Made by a program: the position numbers and the translations under genes. A stretch of DNA of 64,000 nt from Pomphorhynchus laevis (taxonomy: Eukaryota; Acanthocephala; Palaeacanthocephala; Echinorhynchida; Pomphorhynchidae). The notes beneath the pieces were generated by a model, which worked only from the letters and a program-made list of their open reading frames with translations, was not told the DNA's origin and searched no databases. The stretch is taken from positions 58,232 through 122,231 of the forward strand of contig WNNJ02002252.1 in assembly GCA_012934845.2 (NCBI GenBank), given 5' to 3'. This document shows, one piece after another, positions 10,001-22,000 of this stretch. Each line of letters starts with the position of its first letter. The stretch's first letter is position 1.

Positions 10001-13000
10001 AACAATTCTTCTCCTATAAAGCAAAAAAACTCCCAATTAGCAATTTTCAGAAATCTTTTTGAATTTAAGCGTTAGCGAAATAACCTCTGCTATTAAGATG
10101 CAAGTGACCCCCTATCTTAACTGCGCCGAAACCTAATAACATAGTAGTTCCTCCTGATGACATCTATTTCTTATTCTGATACATCGTCTGTTATTTATTA
10201 GTCAATTCATAAAAATTTACTTTTATTTTTAAATTTTAACTTGATATAAATATAAATTGCATAAAATCTTATATTATTATCCTATTATAAATCTTTATCT
10301 ATATTTATATAACTTAGGATTTACTAAAAAATTCTTCTCCTATAAAGCAAAAAAAGTTCCTCCTGATGACCTCTAATTCTTATTCTGATACAACGTCTGT
10401 TATTTATTAGTCAATTCATAAAAATGACGTTTATTTTAAATTTTATTTTTTATTTTATTTTTTAACTTGATTTAAATTATAGAAAATCTAAAAACAATTA
10501 TTAATTTTATTATTTAATTATTAAATTTTGATTTAGCATTATTATGTTTTGTTTATTTTATAATTATATAACAATACGTAGACTCAGTTAGCTGATTTAA
10601 TTTGATATAAATTATATAAAATCTTATAATATTATTAATTATTTATAATTATTTATTTTTGTTTTTTAATTTATGGTTGAAATTAATATAAAATGGCTAG
10701 ATATAGAGTGATCAGGTTAGAAGAACGAAATTTAATAAAATTTCGAATAAAATTAGAATAAAATTTTGATTTAGCATTATTATGTTTTGTTTATTTTATA
10801 ATTATATAACAATACGTAGACTCAGTTAGCTGATTTAATTGATATAAATTATATAAAATCTTATAATATTATTAATTATTTATAATTATTTATTTTTGTT
10901 TTTTAATTTATGGTTGAAATTAATATAAAATTTATATAAATAAAATTTAAAAAAACTTATATAATTATTTATTTTTTATTTATTAATTATAATTTTTAAT
11001 AAAATATAAAATTGTTTATAATTATTTATTATTTTATTTATCTTTATTTTTAATTAATTTATTTATAAAATACGTAGACTCAGTTAGCAGATATTTTACC
11101 AACGATATATATGATTTATCATAACAATTGTATATTATATTTTTTATAATATAATAAATAAAGTGATATAGCATATTTAGCAATAAAAGCAAAACTACCG
11201 TCAAGCATAATTGCTGATATAACTGCAATAATACCGTATTTGTTGTAATTTACTCCTTTTAATTCATTTAGGTTTCTGATATTTTGTAAACATTTTGTAA
11301 TTTTATTAATATATTTTTATTCATCGAATGGATTTTATCTTAGCATTAAATAAATATTTATTTATTATCAATATTAGTATTTGTGATAGTAAGAAACTGC
11401 TTTATTGATTTTATTACTTTGTGAACACTTTATTTTTCATATATATGACCGCAATATAAGAACTATTTTATAGGGCCTATAGGAGCTATTTGATATGCAT
11501 AGAAAATAAAACCTGATAACATAGCAGTTCATCCTGATGACCTCTAATCCTTATTCTTATACATCGTCTGTTATTTATTAGTCAATTCATAAAAATGACT
11601 TTTATTTTAAATTTTAATTTGACATAAATATAATTCGCATAAAATCTTAAATTAGTAATCTTAATAAATTATTAAATCTTATTATTAATCGTCATCTTTA
11701 TTTAAATAACTTGATATAAATTATATAAAATCTTATAACATTATTTTTTATTTATAATTATTTAATTTTATTTTTAATTTATATATATGTTGAAATACGC
11801 ATAAAATTTATATAAATAAAATTAAAAAACTTAAATAATTATTATAAAATATAAAATGCTTTATAATTATTTATTATTTTATTTATCTTTATTTTTAATT
11901 AATTTATTTATAAAATACGTAGACTCAGTTAGCAGATCTGATTTCTTCGTGTTTTCAAAAAATTAAGTCTAATGCAATGTAAATGCAATCTTATTTTTTC
12001 ATTTTTATTCCATAACATTAATTTTATTAGTTATTGATTGATGAAGCGAGTGAAGTGTTTATATATTTATTTCATAGTCGAATTTTCAATAGCTAACTGC
12101 TATCATCTTCAGAACAAAAGAACTCAATAAAACGAGTATTTATTATATTGCAAAATTTTACATTATATTAAATTAATATATTTTAACATGACATGTGGTT
12201 TTGTTATTATCTAGACAACAGTTGGATAAGTTTAGAATCAGAATATATCTATCTCTAGCAGTCACAGGGCTATGAAAATCACATCTCTATAAGGACTATG
12301 AAAATCACATCTCTATCAGGGCTATGTTTAACAGTCACAATATGTTTCATATTTTCAGGCTATGTTTTTAGGAAAACCTGATAACATAGCAGTTCCTCTT
12401 GATGACATCTATTCTTTATTCTGATACATCGTCTGTTATTTATTAGTCAATATTTATTTGAATTAACAATTTTTTATTTTAACTTTAATTTATTTATAGT
12501 GTAAATAAGAATAAGATACTATATAATCAAATTTCATCAGATTAAATACGTCATTACCATGTATTTGATCCCGCTGCTATGTTGGGTAGAGGTGTTAGGG
12601 GCCGAAACCTGATAGCATAGCAGTTCCTCCTGATGACCTCTAATCCTTATTCTGATACAACGTCTGTTATTTATTAGTCAATTTATAAAAATGAAGTTTA
12701 TTCAAATGTCAGCAGAGGAAATACTTCATTAATTAGCCTGTTTTCGTTTTCGCTGCTATGTTTAGTCGAGGAATAGGGTTGAAGGCTGATAACATGGCAG
12801 TTCCTCCAAATGACTTATAATCGTTAGTTGAATACATCGTATATTATTTATTAGTCAATTCATAAAAATTGACTTTTATTTTAAATTTTAATAATAAATT
12901 TTATCGTCATATATAAATTGTATAAAATCTTATATAATTATTTATAATTATTTATCTTTATTTTAATTTATATTAAAAAAATAAGTAGACTCAGTTATCT

Positions 13001-16000
13001 GATCTGATCTATAAAAATGCAAACATTAATTGAATAAAAATCTAAAATTTAATAGTAAAAATGGATGTAGATATTAATTTTGGCATTTTTCGTGCTAAAC
13101 GAGCAAAATGTCATTGATTCAGATATTAAAAAAACGTGTGAATTTTCACCTGATGACAATTTTGCAGCATGCAGTCGCTACCGCAACAGCTAGACCATAT
13201 CCCGTTTTAATATTTTTTAAAATGCTTTCTACGTTTGCATCGTTTCTGTTTCTCGATACATTCGGTGCAGTGACGAATGCGGATTGAGTAACGTAACTAC
13301 CATCTTGATTTACCTGTGGAATTGCCTTGACGTTTTCAGGGATAGCATCTAAACATGAAGTAATACCGATGTCATCTTAATTAAGAAATTTGAAAAAACA
13401 ACTCAACGATTAGAAACAACTCCACGGTTAAATTAATTAACTTCTATTCATTCTTCAGCCTTTGTCCCAATTTGAGGCGGGGTCGGCTTCTTTGAATCCG
13501 AAGGCGAATAATTATTTAAGTAACAACAAAAACTCAAATTATTTAGCATTTAACAAAAAAATTGAAAAATCAACAAAATTTAAATTAATGATATTAGATT
13601 ATCCAATCTCAAAGATATTATAATATTATAATATTATATTATAATATTATACAATAATATTATATAATAATATTATATAATAATATTATCTAAAAGATAA
13701 CATTAGTGATTGTATTTTAATCATTTAAATATATAAATAATAAAACTGTATTGAGAACACAGTTTATTGGTAATATTTAATGGATTCTATTAAAAATTGG
13801 CATTTTAGATAACGTTAAATGAGATTTAAATAATAGTGCATTAAAAATGATGAAATTAAAGAAAAATAATTAAACAATATAATTATTATATTGCAAATAT
13901 CATTTAATTATAATAATTATTTGATAAAATATAATTTAATTATATTATAATTATTATTTGATTAACTAATCAAATAATTAATGAACATATTATATTAAAG
14001 AAATAATTAGATAAAAGTGAATTCGTAAAAACTTATTATTAAGCGCTAAATAAAACAATATTAATAAATAATTATAATAATAAATATTATAATAAATATT
14101 AATAAATATTACTTATCAAGTTGGAATAGAAAAATTTCTGGTTTTTAGTAGACGTTTCGACTGTAAAACTTCCTTTTAGTACACATGTTTATGAATATTT
14201 GATATAATATTATTAAGAAAAATATTCTATTTTTAAATATTTATTAAAATAAAAATATATTAAAATGTTTAGTTACCTGGTTTTAGACTGCACTCTGTTT
14301 GAACAATTTCTCCGAGTGAACGCTGAATTACATTAAACGCATCAATGAGCTCGTTAGTATCAGTTGCAAATTCAGCGATAAGCCAGATCGCATCTTTTAC
14401 AATAGAAGACTTTTGAAGAAAAGAGTTATTATTTAAACGGAATATGATTTTAACTTACGATTTCAATAAATGGAAAATGCTCAAGTAGTTTGGTAAGTAG
14501 CAGCGACTTCGCACTAAGGCTATGTTGTACCATTGTCATTTTCACAAAGTTGAGTACAGCCCTGGCAGATAATTCTCCAAATTGCGGTAAAAGCTCAAGT
14601 AGCACTAACGATAATAATATATTATAAAATATATTAAATATTAAGCAGACTATCTTTAATAAACAAAATTCAATTCATAATGAAAATAATAGAGAAAAAC
14701 GATCTAAAATGAAAACAACAACACACTTTTGGGAAAGTGTGTTGTTTATTAATTTACTTATTTGTTTACTAAATTTTATCAATTTTGTAAAAGCAATAAA
14801 TGAAAAAGTCACACTGTCCATCTGTTAGAAATGAATGAATATAAATATTTTTATATTGTTATATATAAATTGTTATATATTATATTTTAATATAATATAT
14901 TAAAATATAATATTTACTTGTCCGGACTGTTTAAACATCGATATGCTTAAACGCCCTGAACAATTTAAGAGTACATCGAACGTATCATTGGACAATAATA
15001 TTTACTATAACAAATTACAACCTAAGTTTTGTATTTAAGGATCTTTGAATACCGAAAACGTCAAAACTAAAAACAGCAATTTAATGAAAAATAAATCGCG
15101 ATTTATTTTAATATAAATCGTATTCTATAAATCGTGTTCTATAAATCGTAATTTATAAATTTATAACAGAAGATATCACTTCAGCACTTATAAATATATT
15201 GTAAAGCAAATTTTAAATAATTTTAAATATATCTTACTCAAAGCACATTCCTTTGAGATATCTGGGAATTTAATCGAACACTCATGAAGCATAGATACAA
15301 TGAGCTGACGTTTTCGTTGCGATACGGATTCTTCAACGCTCGCATAACTTTTAGTTAATGCTCTGCGGGATATGCCCATAATATCAGCTAAACACAAGGA
15401 GCAAATTTTAATCAAGTTACTTAAAAATAAATTGATGAAACAACAAATCCGTAAATTTATAAAAATAAAATAATTGCTCACATCATCTAATTAATAAGAA
15501 ATTATCCAGATATTTTATTAGAAGAGATTATTATAAAATTATATAATAAAATACGATAAAAATAAATATAAATATAAATAAAAAATAAATACATCAGATA
15601 CGATAAATATTTGTTGAAAATATAAAATTTAGTAATTATTTATTAATCTGATATCATAGCAATTTCGCCTGAAGACCTCTAATAATTATTCAAATAAATC
15701 ATCTCTTATTTATTAGTCAATCCATAAAAATTGACTTTTATTTAAATTTTAAATTTTAACTTGATAAAAATTATATAAAATCTTGTATAACAATCATTTA
15801 TTATTTATAATTATTAATTATTTAATTTTTTAAATTTTATTTAACATTATTTAAAATTTATAAACAATATAAAATACGTAGACTGGGTTAGCTTATCTAA
15901 TCGTTATTCTTAATAAATCTAATATTGATGATAGAAAGAGTTATGTATCTAGAAATGAGAATGTAATGACCATTAATTAAAACTATTTTATTTTTATTTC

Positions 16001-19000
16001 GTAAAGATGACATATATGAATATTATAGAAAAATAGTTTTCAACGAGCAATCAAGCATACCGTATAGTATCAAATATATTATAATAAATATTGAAATTTT
16101 AATAACTGCTTATGTAATGGTATCGACTTTCAAGCATACCATATAAACCTTAAAATAATATGTATTTGTCAAAACGATATAAAGATATAAAGAAATCAAA
16201 AATTCAACGATCAATCAAATATAAATATATGGCTAAAATTGAATTTTTGAAGTCTTAAATATTTTGATAAATCAAAATTATTTAAAAGTAGGGACATATA
16301 TATTTAGGCAAGTAAAAGGTGCTCCAATGGGTGGTAATAGTAGCCCAATTGAAGCTGACTTGTTTTTTAAGCTTTATAGAATATAAATTTGTTCATAACT
16401 GTGTAAAAACTAAATCTAAACTATATAAATATATTAAATATATGTTTCGATACATTGATGATATATGTGTATTTAACTTTAATAATAATTCTAATTCAAT
16501 CATAGGACAAATTTATCCAGAAAGGCTTATTCTTAACAAAACCAATATTAATGATAAAGAAGGTGTATATCTAGATATGAACATTAAATTAACATTAACT
16601 AAAACTACTTTTAATTTATATCGTAAAGATGACATATTTAAATTTACAAGAAACATATTTTTGCATGAGCATTCATGCATACCATATAATATAAAATATA
16701 AAACATTAAATAATGAAATTTTAAGAATTGCAACAATATGTAATGATATTGGCTTTCTTCAAAATCATTTAAATAATTTAATAGATACATATTTTAAATT
16801 AGGTTACTATAAAAATAACATCAAGCAGAAAATATTAAAATATATAAGTCAACACAATAATATTAAGAATAAATTAAACTTTTAAGTGGCAAATTTTTAT
16901 GGATGAATTGCATCATAGAAAATGAGTCATTAATGAGTCATTAGCATGTGTTTGGATCCGCTGCTATGTTAGGTAAAGGAATATGGGTCTAAACCTGATA
17001 GCATAGCAGTTCATTTGAATGACCTCAAATCCATATTCTGATACATCATCTATTATTTATTAGTAAATTTATAAAAATTGGCAAAATTTAAAATTTAAAT
17101 TTTAAATCTTAAGTTGATATAAATTATATAAAATATTGTAATAATATAATTATTTATTATTTAATTATTAGAATTTTATTTAGTATTAGTATTTGTTATA
17201 TTTGATATTTGAAGAATATCAACATATTATTGATAAATAAAATTCAATTGCAATTCAGTTGTTTCGATTGTAAAACGTTTCTACGTTTACTGTACATGTT
17301 TGTTGAATTACAAATTCAGTAAAATTCAAGAACTAAATTAAATGAATATAATGTTATGATTAAGTAAACGACAATGAAGGCTTAATGGATTTCAAATAAA
17401 TAAAAATTGGATAATAATAAGTGAATTAAATAAACGAAAATGCAATATTAATTTACGATAATAATTATTCGTTTATTATGATTAAACAATAAATTAAACA
17501 ATAAATTTGTTTATTGCTATTAAGCAAACGATACATGATTTCGTAAATATAAATAACTTCAAATTCAAAACAAGTAATTGTTTAAAATTAAAATTAACTT
17601 GGCAAAAATGATATAAAAGAAAAGTGCACTTTATAAAATGAAAAAAACATTATTTAATTAAAATAGAAAATTGGTAAATTATTACATTTGAATTGATAAA
17701 TTATTATTTAACTTAAGAATTGAAATTAAAGTTTTGCATTACGAATGATAATTAAAATTATTGCATTACGAATGAAAAATTAAAAATCTACAAAGCGATT
17801 TGTTACTTCGAAGTCATTTTATGTTGAAGATTCAACTCACTCCAAAATAATTGTTGCTGAAAAATAATATAATATATATTAAAGACATATAATATATAAT
17901 TAATATAATATATATTAATATTATCACTTATATTATTAGAGACATAAAACGCTAATTTATTTTATATTTGTAGAATATAATTTTATAATATAATGTTGCT
18001 AAACTCATAAGAAACTAACGCTTTGTTTCTGATTATTATAAATTGAAAATAAAAGCGTGACTAAAATAATGTAAATAATGTAAAAGCGTCAATTATACGA
18101 GATATTAAATTTTAGAGCAATAAAACTCTAACTAATTTTTAGGTGATGCTAAACTAATCAGAAACAAACGCTTTATTTCTGATTCAAATGTTAAATAAAA
18201 AACGGATTAATATATTCAATAAATTATTTTACAAAATATTTTAATTTTAATTTAAGTATAAAAATTAAAATAATACACAATCATTCTGTTAAAAAACAAA
18301 AATAATCCGAGTAAAAATTTTACACCTAATAAATCAAATACCTACTGATATTACGTATAGAAATCAAATCCATTACAAGCTTAACTGTCTTCTCTGCAAC
18401 GTCTATGTCGGGAGAATCTATAATTTGGAAGATGTCAACAGCCATATCTTGCAGGATATTTTGATCCGAAAATGCTTCCTATTTTGCGACCTTAAAGGTT
18501 AATTCAATTATTAGATTTGAGATTACATTTATTGAAAAAAGTCGATCCAGTATAACAAGCTTAACATTGTTGTCGCTTTCTTTCGAGCCGATATCGATAT
18601 AGCACTGAGCAGCCATCTTTACGGAATATGCAGATGCAATGCTCATTAACGCTCCAGCGCATTCAAAACGTACCGTTGTGCTACCAGTTGCCATCAAGTT
18701 AAATAGAATGCTAAATTCATTCAATCCAACTCAAAATCTATTAGAAAAAATTAAACGCTTTTGTTTATAAATAAAATAAAAGCGTATTATTTTTGAAATG
18801 CATTGATAAAAATAGTGATGAATTGCAAATTATGAAATATAATTTGATATAAAAATATAAATACGAAAAATTATAGATAAAGAACAAAATTCTATAAAAA
18901 ATTCACGCGGTATTTTAAATTGACAAAAAAATAAAAAATAAAAAGGTAAATTATGAATGATATATAAAATATAAAAAATTAAAGTAAATCTATATATAGT

Positions 19001-22000
19001 CATTACATCTTTCCCTAAATGCTAGCATTTACTTTTATGGATATGACTATGCAATATTCTGAAGTCATGCATCTACTTAGTAAATGGCTGTATTTGTGAA
19101 CCGATAGCCTAGAACATCAAGAAACTATATAAATCGGTATCTTTAATTCAATAAGTGATTTATCAAAATCCTACATTAGATATTTATTATATTATAATAG
19201 ATAATATTTATAATTAAATTTATAATTATATTATAATCATACTCAATTATATAATTAAATCTTGGTTAAAGAGATTTTAATAAATTTTTAATTTATGTGG
19301 AAATATTTGTTATTCTCAAATAAATTTTCTTCACGATAGATCAAATGCCGTTTTATATTAGTTTTATATCAAGATAAATTTATTAATATATTAATTAATA
19401 AATTAACTTTATAAAAAGATAAAAATTCAAACTTAATAATAAATTTGTATTATTTAAAATGGCGTGTTACAATTGAAATTGCTTTTATATTGATCTAACT
19501 GAATAAGGATTGATTCTTACAAATTGCTTTTTTATTTGAAGTTTTATCGATTAAAAAATTAAAAAATAATGTAGAGCATTATTCAAAGCATCTATTTAAT
19601 TCTAAGAAAACGATAATATTTCACATAAAATATACAAGAGCATATTTTTCTGAATAAATTAATTTTTTCATATTATAAGAAATTTATATTTTATTCTTTG
19701 ATTTACAAATATTTAAATATTTCCAATTTTAATTTTTATATTTTGTTTCACTTTGAACATAAAAGTTCAAAGAATGTAACTATAAAGTTATTAGCTACAT
19801 AAAATTTTTCTCAATTCATTCGATGTTTTTTCTTTTAAACATTTTAATTTAAAAACTATTTATAGCAAACACTTGATGGCGATACAGTAATTAACGATAG
19901 AAAATTTCGAGATATAATTAACGAAATACTGGAGATTTTAGTAATAGTAAGATACAAAATATTGATTGTATTTATTTCGAATAGCAAGACACCTTGTTCC
20001 ATTTGTATAACTATTTAGAATAGCAAGACAGTTTGCTCTATTAAGATAATTGTTTTATTAAATTAAGTTTTCTATACTAGAAAATACTGACCTTACAAAC
20101 ACACTATTATCATTTGGATTAATGAGGCAATGCTTGTGAATGAACTCCACTACGACTAATTGTAGCGAATCATTGAAATTTAAAATTAGATCAAGACGTC
20201 TCTCAATGTAATCTAGGGCGCATTGCTCGTCCATGTCCTTCAGTACGATGAAAGCATTACGTCGGCAGCTATTGTCTTGTTCTGTCTCAAGATAATTTGC
20301 TATTAGATCAACGGCATCGGTAATAAGGTGGGGATAATTTTGAAAAATTGAATAAATGGCTACAATTGCATTACGTCTAACATAAGGAAGACGATGTTCC
20401 AAACAACTACGAATTGCAGGCATTAGAGGAGCAATTATTTCAGGTTCTTTAAGACGACAAAGAAACCGAAGAGTAGCACCACGTACGAATTCGTTAGGAT
20501 GAGTTAGATCTCGTCTGTTGAGAAAAAATCGAAATTGTGAAAGTTCATTGAATTTAAAATAATTCTTAGTGGAATATAAAATGATAAAGGTTTGTTTCAT
20601 TAATGAAATTATAAGTCAACATGCATAAAATAATAAAGTGTTATCTAAACGGTGTAATATGAAAACACACTGGTTAACACATCAGTTTTGTTCTGTATAT
20701 CCGTGATATTATTGAACATCGTTTATAAATACAGAAATATTAACGATTACGGAAATAACACTTAAATCAAAATTTGTGATTCTGGGAAATTATTTTGTGA
20801 CGGTTTTTCACTTGCAGAGAAAACAAAATTTATATTTGAAAAATTTACTGCTCGATTTTGATGAATTCAGAGTATTTGAAACATTTACTGTAAGAAGATT
20901 CATTCTAAATTAGAATAAAACGCGTCTGATATAATGAATTATAATTATACAAATATTATGCATTATATTTGTATACCAACATAATGCCGATTCGTAGAAA
21001 TATTCATAGTTTAAAAAGAACTTTGTAATTGGTTTTTTATGATAAAATATTTACAATTTTGGGTAAAGCATATTGTCTAAAAAAGTGGAAAGGAATTTGA
21101 CCACACTCAGATATCGATAGTTTTAAAAACCAATTTTGATTAATGTCCCCGTTTTTACTGCATTACATTCGTTATATAAGAAAGTAATTAAGTTTTATTT
21201 TTTCTTGTGAAACAGAAATCTCATTATCATGGTAATCTCATTATCATGGTAAATTAAATAAAATATAGATATTCGTAAATAAATATATTTAATATAAATA
21301 TATAAATATATCAAATATATTTATAAATATTATAAATATATAAGAATAAAAAATAAATGTAATATTATTTATATTAATTAAGATAAATATTTATAAATAT
21401 ATTTTTTTATAAAACAAAAGGAAATAAATAAGAGTAAATATTTGAAGAGTAAATGAAATCTCTGAATTTGCGAATCCGTTCTTTTGAAAAGATTTATAAA
21501 AACAAAAAATTACAAGATCATTATAATTGTATTTATTTATCTATCATGTATTTCAAAGTTGAAAAATATTTGAGGGATAAAATAAATTTATTATAAGACC
21601 GATTTATATTTCAAATAATAGATACTATATATAATAAAATAATAAATAATAAACACTATTTAAAATACCTGTAAGCATCGCAAACTAAGATCATTTCACT
21701 GAGTAATTTCCCATCGCTCGAGTGTTTATTAACCATCTCCCAGTATATCATAAGCAACTTTTTCAGTAAATTGTTCTGAACTGGCATCACAAACCTTATT
21801 ATTGTCATTAAGAGATTTGGGAACTTCTCTCCGTTTTGCATTTGGATAAGAAGATTTTGCATACAGTTGTACTTTGTCTAAAGGCAAAAGCGAATTATGT
21901 GTACGTGAACAAACATAGTGTAGCAAATATAAAATATGTAACAAAATATTATATCTTTCAACTTACATATTTTCGGAGAGAATTTTTCAAATTATCTAGA

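Larger units (their letters stand above)
9801..13149 (-). other. COPB1 intron 9, filled by a tandem repeat array
   Basis: A phase-2 intron of 3349 bp, the longest. Most of it (9985-13010) is the structured repeat array described separately, in antisense orientation to the gene. No other gene was found. Confidence 0.8.
15640..17175 (+). mobile_element. Broken Penelope-like element flanked by structured direct repeats
   Basis: Two direct copies of the structured repeat (15645-15900 and about 16935-17175) enclose a reverse transcriptase fragment (about 16298-16885). Extra decayed shreds of the same RT C-terminus lie at 15960-16060 and near 16150-16230. Penelope-like elements are known to be bounded by repeats called pseudo-LTRs and to sit in partial tandem arrays, which fits. 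No GIY-YIG endonuclease was found. The permuted Naiad-type branch, common in invertebrates, is a possible home for the RT, but this is inference. The element is broken and lies antisense in a beta-COP intron. Confidence 0.6.
15388..18345 (-). other. COPB1 intron 5, carrying a broken Penelope-like element
   Basis: A phase-1 intron of 2958 bp, the second longest of the introns that carry an identifiable element. Between 15645 and 17175 it holds a Penelope-like RT fragment on the opposite strand, bracketed by two direct copies of the structured repeat. The rest (17180-18345) is AT-rich with no recognised gene. Confidence 0.8.

Noticed and set aside
11034-11228. 64-codon minus-strand ORF in intron 9
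   Set aside because: It lies across repeat units and end tags of the array and is AT-rich, so it is not coding.
12574-12660. Hammerhead ribozyme in the structured repeat
   Set aside because: CTGATGA is not followed by a stem and GAAA, and the preceding GAAAC is too close for a permuted form. Two bases always separate the candidate stem II from GAAA. Kept only as a question, not as a call.
20092-20102. Alternative exon 3 donor GTAAGG at 20096
   Set aside because: It is a better donor by consensus but puts exon 4 out of frame. GTCAGT at 20091 keeps the frame and the exact beta-COP spacing.
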